NCBI RefSeq assembly: GCF_030406905.1
Contig: NZ_CP129137.1
Coordinates: 1,544,001 to 1,608,000 of the forward strand
Source: Streptomyces sp. HUAS CB01
GTDB taxonomy: Bacteria; Actinomycetota; Actinomycetes; Streptomycetales; Streptomycetaceae
DNA length: 64,000 nucleotides
Direction: 5' to 3'
Each line of letters begins with the position of its first letter. Position 1 is the stretch's first letter. Below, piece by piece: positions 55,229 through 62,531 of the stretch. The translations under genes were made by a program, and so were the position numbers. The notes below the pieces were generated by a model. That model saw nothing but the letters and a program-made list of their open reading frames with translations. It did no database searches and was not told the DNA's origin.

Positions 55229-56040
55229 CGCGGCCCCTCCGCCACTGCGCGCTCGACGTCCGCCGGGTCGAGATCCGGTGCTCCGGCCCGGAGCCAGAGA
55301 AAGTACTCGACATTGCCCGAGGGTCCCGGCAGCGGGCTCGCGGTCACTCCCAGCACGCCGAGCCCCAGCTCGGCGGCCTGCCGTGCCACGGTCCGCACCG
55401 CCTCGGCACGCAGCTCCGGGCTGCGGACCACTCCGCCGCTGCCGAGGCGCTCCTTGCCGACCTCGAACTGCGGCTTGACCATGAGGACGAGATCGGCGGC
55501 GGGCGTCGCGCAGCGCACCAGCGCGGGCAGCACCAGGCCCAGCGGGATGAAGGACAGGTCCCCGACGATCAGGTCCACCGCCTCCCCGCCGATCGCCTCC
55601 AGGGTCAACTCGCGCACATTCGTACGGTCCTTGACCGTCACGCGTTCATCGCTCCGGAGGGACCAGGCGAGCTGTCCGTAACCGACGTCGACGGCGACGA
55701 CACGGGAGGCGCCGGCCCGCAGGAGCACATCGGTGAACCCGCCCGTGGAGGCACCCGCGTCCAGCGCCCGCCGGCCCTCGGTCTTCAGCCCCGCGGGGAC
55801 GAAGGCCGCGAACGCGCCCGCGAGCTTGTGGCCGCCGCGAGAGACGTACTCGGGGTCGCCGTCGTCCTGGGCGACGACGATGGCGGCACTGGTCTCGACC
55901 TGGGTGGCGGGCTTCCCGGCGGTGTTGCCGCCGACGGTCACCCGCCCCGCCGCGATCAGCTGGCTCGCGTGCTCGCGCGAGCGGGCGAGCTTGCGGCGTA
56001 CCAGCTCGGCGTCGAGACGGCGGCGTGCCACTCCTGCCAC
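55225..56040 (-). CDS. tlyA: TlyA-family rRNA (cytidine-2'-O)-methyltransferase
   Basis: A protein of 271 residues. An N-terminal S4 domain has RRLDAELVRRKLARSREHAS; the methyltransferase domain begins YVSRGGHKLAGAF and has the SAM loop DAGASTGGFTDVLLRAGA and the VKPQFEVG block. Mycobacterial TlyA methylates 16S and 23S rRNA and thereby confers capreomycin sensitivity; the same activity is expected here. GTG start. It follows the 137-residue gene by 7 bases. Confidence 0.92.
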   Translation of the reverse strand: MAGVARRRLDAELVRRKLARSREHASQLIAAGRVTVGGNTAGKPATQVETSAAIVVAQDDGDPEYVSRGGHKLAGAFAAFVPAGLKTEGRRALDAGASTGGFTDVLLRAGASRVVAVDVGYGQLAWSLRSDERVTVKDRTNVRELTLEAIGGEAVDLIVGDLSFIPLGLVLPALVRCATPAADLVLMVKPQFEVGKERLGSGGVVRSPELRAEAVRTVARQAAELGLGVLGVTASPLPGPSGNVEYFLWLRAGAPDLDPADVERAVAEGPR

Positions 56041-56047
56041 GTTCGGT

Positions 56048-56461
56048 TCAGCTCCTGTGGTCGTGCGATTCGTCCGGTCGGGCGTCCAGCGCGGTCAGAG
56101 TGTCGCGGAGCCCTCTGTGTACATCCTCGTACACCTCCAGGTGGCCGTCCGCCGGGAGGTGGTCGGCGTCGGCCAGCCGCTCGAGGTGCGCGTCGACCCC
56201 GGCGTGGCCGGTGGCTGCGCGCTCGACGCCCAGGGGCGCGGGGGCGGCCGGGTCGTACGTCTCCTCGCGCGCCGAACCGCCCGGGGCGCCACTCCCGGCG
56301 TCCTCCTCGCCGGACGGCTCGCCGTCGCCGGGCCCGGGCACGTGTCCCGCGCGCGGAAGGCCCGCCGCCGGCCCGGGCACCGGGAACGGCGCCCCTGTAC
56401 CGCCGGGCGCCGCCCCGGACGCCTCGTGCGCCGTCCGGGACGTGTCCATCGAGTCGCTCAT
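56048..56461 (-). CDS. Small conserved hypothetical protein upstream of tlyA
   Basis: A protein of 137 residues. The N-terminal 90 are Gly/Pro/Ala-rich and probably disordered. The C-terminal part is more conserved-looking: GVDAHLERLADADHLPADGH and LEVYEDVHRGLRDTLTALDA, a predicted helical region. No function is known. It lies 7 bases before tlyA in the same direction, and small proteins of this type commonly sit in this place in Streptomyces. Confidence 0.7.
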   Translation of the reverse strand: MSDSMDTSRTAHEASGAAPGGTGAPFPVPGPAAGLPRAGHVPGPGDGEPSGEEDAGSGAPGGSAREETYDPAAPAPLGVERAATGHAGVDAHLERLADADHLPADGHLEVYEDVHRGLRDTLTALDARPDESHDHRS

Positions 56462-56503
56462 GCCCAGACGCTACCGCGAAGCCCTGGGGTACCGTCGATC
56501 ACG

Positions 56504-56851
56504 ATGGCGACGACAGAGGAGTGCCGCGGCGCACTCGACAGACTTTCGGACAATCTCGCGAAGGCGGACGGGGACGTGCGCAGCGCGGCCTCGCTCGACC
56601 GTTCCCTGAGCTGCCACATCAAGGACCTGGACGTCACCTTCACCGGACGCCTCTCGGCCGGCCGGATCGAGGTCCTCGACACGCTCGACGGGCCGCCTCC
56701 CGAGAAGGCCGACATCCGGCTCGCGATGACCGGCGACGACCTGGTGGCGATGGTCGACGGGCAGCTGAACTTCGCGAAGGCCTGGGCCTCGGGCCGGGTC
56801 GGGCTCGAGGCCGGCTTCCGCGATCTGCTGCGCCTGCGGGCACTGCTGTGA
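56504..56851 (+). CDS. SCP2 sterol-binding-like domain protein
   Basis: A protein of 115 residues that is almost entirely an SCP2-like fold: CHIKDLDVTFTGRLSAGRIE, then ADIRLAMTGDDLVAMVDGQL and NFAKAWASGRVGLEAGFRDL. Such domains bind lipids or other hydrophobic ligands. TACCGT ends 8 bases before the ATG and there is no Shine-Dalgarno, so translation may be leaderless. It is divergent from the 137-residue gene and converges on the ABC ATPase gene with a 37-base gap. Confidence 0.85.
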   Translation: MATTEECRGALDRLSDNLAKADGDVRSAASLDRSLSCHIKDLDVTFTGRLSAGRIEVLDTLDGPPPEKADIRLAMTGDDLVAMVDGQLNFAKAWASGRVGLEAGFRDLLRLRALL

Positions 56852-56888
56852 CGACGGCGCTGCCGCACACCGTCCCGGCCACGCCGTC

Positions 56889-57743
56889 TCAGGACGCCGC
56901 CGCGGCCGTCTCCGCCGAGGCGCCCGGGCCGGACGGCCGCGACGCGTCCGAGGCGGCCCTGCCGCGCCGCGCCAGCGGCACCACCAGCGGCGTACCGGTC
57001 TCCGGGTCGTCGATGACCTGGGAGCGGACCCCGAAGACCCGCTCGACGAGCTCGGCCGTGACGACGTCCCCGGGCGCTCCCTCCGCGGCGATCCTCCCGC
57101 CCCGCATCGCGATCAGATGGGTCGCGTAGCGCGCGGCCTGGTTGAGGTCGTGCAGCACCGCCACGAGCGTGCGGCCCTGTGTCTCGTGCAGTTCGGCGCA
57201 GAGGTCGAGGATCTCCAGCTGGTGCTGGATGTCGAGGAAGGTGGTCGGCTCGTCGAGCAGCAGCAGCGGCGTCTGCTGCGCGAGCGCCATCGCGATCCAG
57301 ACGCGCTGGCGCTGACCCCCGGACAGCTCGTCCACATGGCGGTCGGCCAGCTCGGCGACGCCGGTCGCCGCCATCGACTCCTGGACGATCCGCTCGTCGT
57401 CCGGCGACCACTGGCGCAGCAGGCCCTGGTGCGGGTACCGGCCGCGGGCCACCAGGTCCCCGACGGTGATGCCGTCCGGCGCCACCGACGACTGCGGCAG
57501 CAGGCCGAGCGTCCGCGCGACCTTCTTCGCCGGCATCGAGTGGATCGTCTGCCCGTCCAGCAGCACCCGGCCCTGACTGGGCTTCAGCATCCGTGAGAGC
57601 GCCCGCAGCAGGGTGGACTTGCCGCAGGCGTTCGGGCCGACGATGACCGTGAAGGAGTTGTCGGGTATCTCGACCGAGAGGTCCTCGGCGATCACCCGCC
57701 GGTCGTAGGCGAGGGTGACCGATTCCGCGGTGAGGCGCTGCAT
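56889..57743 (-). CDS. Ferric-siderophore ABC transporter ATP-binding protein
   Basis: A protein of 284 residues. Walker A is IVGPNACGKSTLLRAL, the signature LSGGQRQRVWIAMALAQQ, Walker B LLLLDEPTTFLD and the switch histidine VLHDLNQAARYATH. It belongs to the FecE/FepC group of iron-complex importers. ATG 57743 is chosen for the AGGAG 7 bases upstream; an ATG at 57806 overlapping the permease stop would add 21 residues. It is the last gene of permease-permease-ATPase; a substrate-binding lipoprotein is not in the window. Confidence 0.92.
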   Translation of the reverse strand: MQRLTAESVTLAYDRRVIAEDLSVEIPDNSFTVIVGPNACGKSTLLRALSRMLKPSQGRVLLDGQTIHSMPAKKVARTLGLLPQSSVAPDGITVGDLVARGRYPHQGLLRQWSPDDERIVQESMAATGVAELADRHVDELSGGQRQRVWIAMALAQQTPLLLLDEPTTFLDIQHQLEILDLCAELHETQGRTLVAVLHDLNQAARYATHLIAMRGGRIAAEGAPGDVVTAELVERVFGVRSQVIDDPETGTPLVVPLARRGRAASDASRPSGPGASAETAAAAS

Positions 57744-57802
57744 GGACGTACTCCTGGAGGTCTTCTGGTGCGGGTCTGCGCTCCTGCGCCCGGCGCTGGC
57801 CG

Positions 57803-58840
57803 TCATATCCGGCCCGCCTTGCGTTCGGTGACGAGCAGCCAGAGCAGGTAGACGCCGCCGAGCACCCCGGTGACGACACCGACCGGGAGCTGGCGGTCGC
57901 CGAACGCCGAGGTGGCGACCCAGTCCGCGACGACCAGCAGGGCGGCGCCCATCATGGCGCTCGCGGCCAGGTTCGGCCCGGGCGACCGCGTCAGCCGGCG
58001 GGCGAGTTGCGGGGCGCTGAGCGCGACGAAGACGATCGGGCCGGCCGCCGCCGTGGCCACGGCGGTGAGCAGCACCGCGGAGCCCGTCAGCACGGCGCGG
58101 GTCCGTTCGACCCTGATCCCGAGCGCATACGCCGCGTCGTCGCCCATCTCCAGCATCCGCAGGGGCCGCCCGTACGCCAGCGACAGCGGGACGAACACCG
58201 CGCAGACGGCGAGCAGCGGCCAGAACTGGCTCCAGTCGCGGCCGTCGAGGGAACCCGTCATCCATACGACGGCGCGGGTGGCGTCGACGAGATTGGCCTT
58301 GGTGATGAGGTAGTGGATGGCGCCGGTGAGCATGGCGGCGATGCCGATGCCGATCAGCACGAGCCGGTAGCCGTGCACGCCCCGCTTCCAGGCGAGGAGG
58401 TAGACGACGGCGCCGGTGACCAGGCCGCCGACGATCGCGCCGCCCGCGGTGGCGAAGGCGTCGCCCTTGAACAGCACGATCACCGTCAGCGCGCCGACGG
58501 TCGAGCCCTGACCGAACCCGAGCACGTCCGGACTGCCCAGCGGATTGCGGGAGATGGACTGGAAGAGCGCCCCGCCGACCGCGAGCGCCGCGCCGACCAG
58601 CAGCGCCACGAGGACCCGCGGCAGCCGTACGTCCCGGACGATGAACTCGTGCGCGGGTGTGCCGTCGCCGAGCAGGGTGGCGACGACCTCGCCGGGCGTC
58701 ATCGGGAAGTCGCCGCTGCCGACGAGCACGACGGCGACGGCCAGCGCCGCGGCGAGGAGCAGCAGGACGACGAGGGCCGCCCTCGGGTCCACACGGACGG
58801 ACAGCCCGCCCGGGGTGCGTATCGCTTTCACGGCCCTCAC
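57803..58840 (-). CDS. Iron-siderophore ABC permease, FecCD family, second subunit
   Basis: A protein of 345 residues with about nine to ten transmembrane helices. PRVLVALLVGAALAVGGALF and RNPLGSPDVLGFGQGST are FecCD signatures; GDDAAYALGIRVERTRAVL is the coupling-helix region that contacts the ATPase. GTG 58840 overlaps the stop of the first permease gene (GTGA), supporting coupled synthesis of the two halves of the channel. Confidence 0.91.
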   Translation of the reverse strand: MRAVKAIRTPGGLSVRVDPRAALVVLLLLAAALAVAVVLVGSGDFPMTPGEVVATLLGDGTPAHEFIVRDVRLPRVLVALLVGAALAVGGALFQSISRNPLGSPDVLGFGQGSTVGALTVIVLFKGDAFATAGGAIVGGLVTGAVVYLLAWKRGVHGYRLVLIGIGIAAMLTGAIHYLITKANLVDATRAVVWMTGSLDGRDWSQFWPLLAVCAVFVPLSLAYGRPLRMLEMGDDAAYALGIRVERTRAVLTGSAVLLTAVATAAAGPIVFVALSAPQLARRLTRSPGPNLAASAMMGAALLVVADWVATSAFGDRQLPVGVVTGVLGGVYLLWLLVTERKAGRI

Positions 58841-59898
58841 AGCTGCGCCATCCTCTTGCGGCGTACGAGATAGATGAACACGGGGCCGCCGATGAACGCG
58901 GTGACGACGCCGACCTGCAGCTCCGAGGGACGGGCGACCACGCGGCCGACGACGTCCGACCCGAGCAGCAGCACCGGCGACAGCACCGCGGCGTACGGGA
59001 GGATCCAGCGCATGTCGGGGCCCGTGATGGCCCGGACGAGATGCGGGACCATCAGCCCGATGAAGACGATGGGCCCGCAGGCGGCGGTCGCCGCCCCGCA
59101 CAGCAGGGTGACCGCGACCATGGCCAGCACCCGCGTCCGGGTCAGATGGGCGCCCAGCGCACGCGCGGTGTCGTCGCCCATCTCCAGGGCGTTGAGGGGC
59201 CGTGCGATCAGCAGGGCCAGCACCACCCCGGCGCCGATGAACGGCGCCACCTTGCCGATCGTCGCGGGATCGGCCGAGGCGAGCGAGCCGACGGTCCAGA
59301 AGCGCAGCCGGTCCAGCGCGGCCGAGTCCAGCAGCTGTACGGCGTTGACGTAGCCGAAGAGCGCGGCCGTGGCGGCCGTGCCGGCGAGTGCGAGCCGTAC
59401 CGGGGTGGCGCCTCGGCTCCCGCCCAGCACGTACACGACCACCGAGACCACACCGGCGCCGAGGAAGGCGAACCAGACGTACTCGGTGATCGAGGTGACG
59501 TCGAGGAAGCTGATGGCGGTGACGACCGCGGCGGCCGCGCCCGCGTTGACCCCGAGCAGGCCGGGCTCGGCGAGCGGGTTGCGGGTCAACGCCTGCATCA
59601 CCGCGCCGGCAAGCCCCAGGGCGACACCCACCAACAGGCCCAGCACCGTGCGCGGCACCCGGACATCGCGGATCACCACGTCGTTGCCGGTGCCGGAGTT
59701 CTGGAAGAGCCCGTGCCACACATCGGCGACCGGTACCGACTTGGCACCGATCGCGATGCTCGCGACACAGACCAGCAGCAGGACACCGAGGGCGAGCAGC
59801 AGGCCGGCCGCGCGCAGCGCATGGCGCTTGCGCGGCTCGGACGCGGATGCCGCGGCCGTCCGGTCCGCGCTCTGTTCGGGAGGACTGTCGACCAACAC
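58837..59898 (-). CDS. Iron-siderophore ABC permease, FecCD family, first subunit
   Basis: A protein of 353 residues, similar in layout to its partner: PRTVLGLLVGVALGLAGAVM, RNPLAEPGLLGVNAGAAAAV, and the coupling segment GDDTARALGAHLTRTRVL. A cytosolic N-terminal stretch of about 27 residues precedes TM1. GTG 59898 directly follows an iron box, and TAACCT inside the box ends 6 bases before the start codon, so the mRNA is probably leaderless and repressed by the iron regulator. Confidence 0.91.
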   Translation of the reverse strand: MLVDSPPEQSADRTAAASASEPRKRHALRAAGLLLALGVLLLVCVASIAIGAKSVPVADVWHGLFQNSGTGNDVVIRDVRVPRTVLGLLVGVALGLAGAVMQALTRNPLAEPGLLGVNAGAAAAVVTAISFLDVTSITEYVWFAFLGAGVVSVVVYVLGGSRGATPVRLALAGTAATAALFGYVNAVQLLDSAALDRLRFWTVGSLASADPATIGKVAPFIGAGVVLALLIARPLNALEMGDDTARALGAHLTRTRVLAMVAVTLLCGAATAACGPIVFIGLMVPHLVRAITGPDMRWILPYAAVLSPVLLLGSDVVGRVVARPSELQVGVVTAFIGGPVFIYLVRRKRMAQL

Positions 59899-59902
59899 GC
59901 GG

Positions 59903-59921
59903 TTAGGTTAGCCTATCCTCC
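59903..59921. promoter_or_regulatory. Iron box (DmdR/IdeR-type operator)
   Basis: TTAGGTTAGCCTATCCTCC matches 15 of 19 positions of the actinobacterial iron box (TTAGGTTAGGCTAACCTAA). It covers the predicted -10 element of the siderophore permease gene. DmdR1 (DtxR family) with ferrous iron would repress the operon. Confidence 0.85.
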
Positions 59922-59984
59922 CATAGTGCTCTGATCGGGGCGCCGTCCGGACCCCCTCCCACCGGACCTTTCCCGCGCGGCCGT

Positions 59985-61022
59985 TCACCAGCCGAGCCGG
60001 GCCAGCGCCTTGCCCGCGTCCACCGAGCCGGACCGGTCCCCCGCGTGGGTCCACGCCGCCGCGCACAACGCCCGCAGCCCGTCGAGCCGTTGGCCGTCAC
60101 CTTCGATCACGAGCGCGTCGCCCCGCACGGACGCCGTCCAGCCGCCGCACACGAACCCCCCGTCCGGAGAACCGGCGGGCTCCACCGCGGGCTGACCGGT
60201 GAGCAGCCCCCGCAGGTCCTCGTCCACATAGGTCGGCCGGTGCTTCGGCTCCGCCCGAAGCAGTTGCGCCGGGTCCGTCACCCCGGTCAGCACGAGCAGC
60301 GAGTCCACGCCGCCGTTGCACGCGCCCTCGATGTCGGTGTCGAGCCGGTCCCCCACCACCAGCGGCCGCTCGGCACCCGTCCGCAGGATCGTCTCCCGGT
60401 GCATCGGCGTCAGCGGCTTCCCCGCGATCTGCGGCGCGCCACCGGTCGCGATCCGCACGACCTCGACCGCCGCGCCGTTCCCCGGCGCGATCCCGCGGGC
60501 ACTCGGGATCGTCAGGTCCGTGTTGGAGGCGAACCACGGCACCCCGCGTGCCACCGCGTACGAGGCCTCCGCCAGCCGTCCCCACGGCAGCTCCGGCCCG
60601 CCGTACCCCTGAACGACCGCCGCCGGGTCGTCGTCGGCCGAGTCCACCGGCTCCAGACCGCGCTCGCACAGCGCCACGCGCAGCCCCTCACCGCCGATGA
60701 CCAGCACCCGCGAACCGGCCGGGACCTGTTCGGCGATCAGCCGTGCCACGGCCTGCGCCGAGGTGATGACATCGCCCGCCTCCGCCGGCACACCCAGCTC
60801 GGTGAGGTGCTCCGCCACCGCGTCCGGCGTCCGCAGGGCGTTGTTCGTGACGTACGCCAGATGCATGCCGCCGTCACGCGCGGTCTCCAGGGACGCCACC
60901 GCGTGCGCGATGGCCTCCCCGCCGGCGTACACCACCCCGTCGAGATCGAGCAGAGCCGTGTCGTACACCTCGCTCAGCGCCCGTGCGCTGCCACTCGGCC
61001 TGGTCCTGCCCCGCTCGCCCAT
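59985..61022 (-). CDS. HAD-IIA family phosphatase
   Basis: A protein of 345 residues. The nucleophile motif is LLDLDGVVYAG, motif II lies in LAYVTNNALRTP, and the C-terminal motif is PLVVGDRLDTDIEGACNGG. This pattern is shared with NagD and phosphoglycolate phosphatases. ATG 61022 has AGGAG about 10 bases upstream; the frame is open further upstream but lacks similarity. The 90 residues after the HAD core form an extra C-terminal domain seen in actinobacterial homologues. It is close to the tlyA block, as in related genomes. Substrate unknown. Confidence 0.88.
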   Translation of the reverse strand: MGERGRTRPSGSARALSEVYDTALLDLDGVVYAGGEAIAHAVASLETARDGGMHLAYVTNNALRTPDAVAEHLTELGVPAEAGDVITSAQAVARLIAEQVPAGSRVLVIGGEGLRVALCERGLEPVDSADDDPAAVVQGYGGPELPWGRLAEASYAVARGVPWFASNTDLTIPSARGIAPGNGAAVEVVRIATGGAPQIAGKPLTPMHRETILRTGAERPLVVGDRLDTDIEGACNGGVDSLLVLTGVTDPAQLLRAEPKHRPTYVDEDLRGLLTGQPAVEPAGSPDGGFVCGGWTASVRGDALVIEGDGQRLDGLRALCAAAWTHAGDRSGSVDAGKALARLGW

Positions 61023-61135
61023 GCTGGTCCGCTCCTCACTCCCGGCTCCCGGTCCACCCGGCCGGGGGCCATCGATCGGCGGCGCGTCCCGATCGCCGCG
61101 CACTCCCCCGATCATCGCGCATCGCCCCGGCCACA

Positions 61136-61141
61136 TACGAT
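61136..61141 (+). promoter_or_regulatory. -10 hexamer of a leaderless promoter (DUF1015 gene)
   Basis: TACGAT ends 6 bases before the ATG at 61148, and no Shine-Dalgarno is present. Confidence 0.5.
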
Positions 61142-61147
61142 GCTCCA

Positions 61148-62428
61148 ATGAGCACGCGAGGTGACAGGGCAGCCGAGGGTCTGCACATGGTCCCGTTCCG
61201 TGGACTGCGCTACGTCCCCGAGCGGGTCGGCAGTCTGGCCGCCGTCACCTCGCCCCCGTACGACGTCGTCGTGCGGCCCGACGGCCTGCACCACCTGGAG
61301 TCCGCGGACCCGTACAACATCGTCCGGCTGATCCTCCCCCAGGCGGCGACCGCCACCGCGCGCCACGAACAGGCCGCAGAGACCCTGGACCGCTGGGTCG
61401 CCGAGGGCGTCCTCGCCCCCGACCCGCAGCCCGCGCTGTACGTCTACGAGCAGCGCAGGGGCGTCATCCTGCAGCGCGGCATCATCGGGGCGCTGGCACT
61501 GTCGGCCCCCGATGAGGGCATCGTCCTCCCGCACGAGGACGTGATGCCGCACGTGGTGGCCGACCGCACGGCCCTGATGCGCACCACCGGCGCCAATCTC
61601 GAACCCCTGCTGCTCACCTACCGCAGCGACGGCCCGGCGAACGGGGCGAGCGCGGTCATCGAGCGCGTCATCCACGAGGAGCCGCTGCTGTCGACGACGA
61701 CCGAGGACGGGTTCAGTCACCGCCTCTGGTCGGTCACCGACGCCGGCGACCTCGAGGAGATCGCCTCCGACCTCGCCCGCCAGCAGGCCCTCATCGCCGA
61801 CGGCCACCACCGATGGGCCACCTACCTCCGGCTCCGCGACGAGCAGCCCGCGCCCGGGGCCTGGAACTTCGGCCTGGTCCTGCTCATCGACACCGCGCGC
61901 TATCCCCTCCAGGTCCGTGCGATCCACCGGCTGCTGAACCGGCTGCCGGTCGCGGACGCGCTCGCCGCCGTCGACGGGATCTTCCGCGTCCGCGAGATCG
62001 ACGGGCCGCTGTCGCATGCCCTCGGCGCCCTGGCGGAGGCGGTCGGCGAGGGCAACGCGTACGTCCTCGCCGGAGACGGCCGCTTCCATCTGCTCGACCG
62101 CCCCGACCCCGCGCTTCTGGAGCGCACGGTCCCGGCCGACCGCCCGGACGCCTGGCGCCGGCTCGACGCCACGGTCCTCCACGCCACCCTGCTGGAGCGG
62201 GTCTGGCACATCCCGGACTCCCCCGAGGAGATCACCTACATCCACGACACGGAGGCCGCGGTCGTCCAGGCCGAGCGCCGGGGAGGCACGGCCGTCCTGA
62301 TGCATCCGGTACGCGAGGAGGTCGTACGGGACCTGGCCCGGCAGGGTGTGACGATGCCCCGCAAGTCGACGTCCTTCGGCCCGAAGCCGGCGACGGGCCT
62401 GGTACTGCGCAGCCTGAACCTGGACTGA
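61148..62428 (+). CDS. DUF1015 family protein
   Basis: A protein of 426 residues covering the whole DUF1015 family: PFRGLRYVPERVGSLAAVTS, PPYDVVVRPDG, NIVRLILPQA, LPHEDVMPHVVADRTALMR, IADGHHRWATYLRLRDE and a C-terminal MPRKSTSFGPKPATGLVLR. The IADGHHR-type motif is strongly conserved and suggests an enzyme active site, but no reaction is established to my knowledge. The gene is divergent from the HAD phosphatase gene across 125 bases and ends at a strong terminator. Confidence 0.9.
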   Translation: MSTRGDRAAEGLHMVPFRGLRYVPERVGSLAAVTSPPYDVVVRPDGLHHLESADPYNIVRLILPQAATATARHEQAAETLDRWVAEGVLAPDPQPALYVYEQRRGVILQRGIIGALALSAPDEGIVLPHEDVMPHVVADRTALMRTTGANLEPLLLTYRSDGPANGASAVIERVIHEEPLLSTTTEDGFSHRLWSVTDAGDLEEIASDLARQQALIADGHHRWATYLRLRDEQPAPGAWNFGLVLLIDTARYPLQVRAIHRLLNRLPVADALAAVDGIFRVREIDGPLSHALGALAEAVGEGNAYVLAGDGRFHLLDRPDPALLERTVPADRPDAWRRLDATVLHATLLERVWHIPDSPEEITYIHDTEAAVVQAERRGGTAVLMHPVREEVVRDLARQGVTMPRKSTSFGPKPATGLVLRSLNLD

Positions 62429-62453
62429 GAGCGCGAACGCCGCAGAGGACGAA

Positions 62454-62499
62454 AAAGGGCCCGGCCCCTGAGCGGAATCGCTCAGGGGCCGGGCCCTTT
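62454..62499. terminator. Bidirectional hairpin terminator
   Basis: A perfect 21-bp stem (left arm 62454-62474, right arm 62479-62499, AAAGGGCCC at the base) with a GAAT loop. A-rich and T-rich ends flank it on either side. It separates the convergent DUF1015 and TPR genes. Confidence 0.92.
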
Positions 62500-62531
62500 C
62501 TGCGGACGCGCAACCGTGACGCGCGGCGGGA

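Noticed and set aside
51780..55478. Very long plus-strand open frame of 1232 codons opposite recN, nadK and tlyA
   Set aside because: It is antisense to three clearly conserved genes and its translation is low-complexity; such frames are a result of high G+C.
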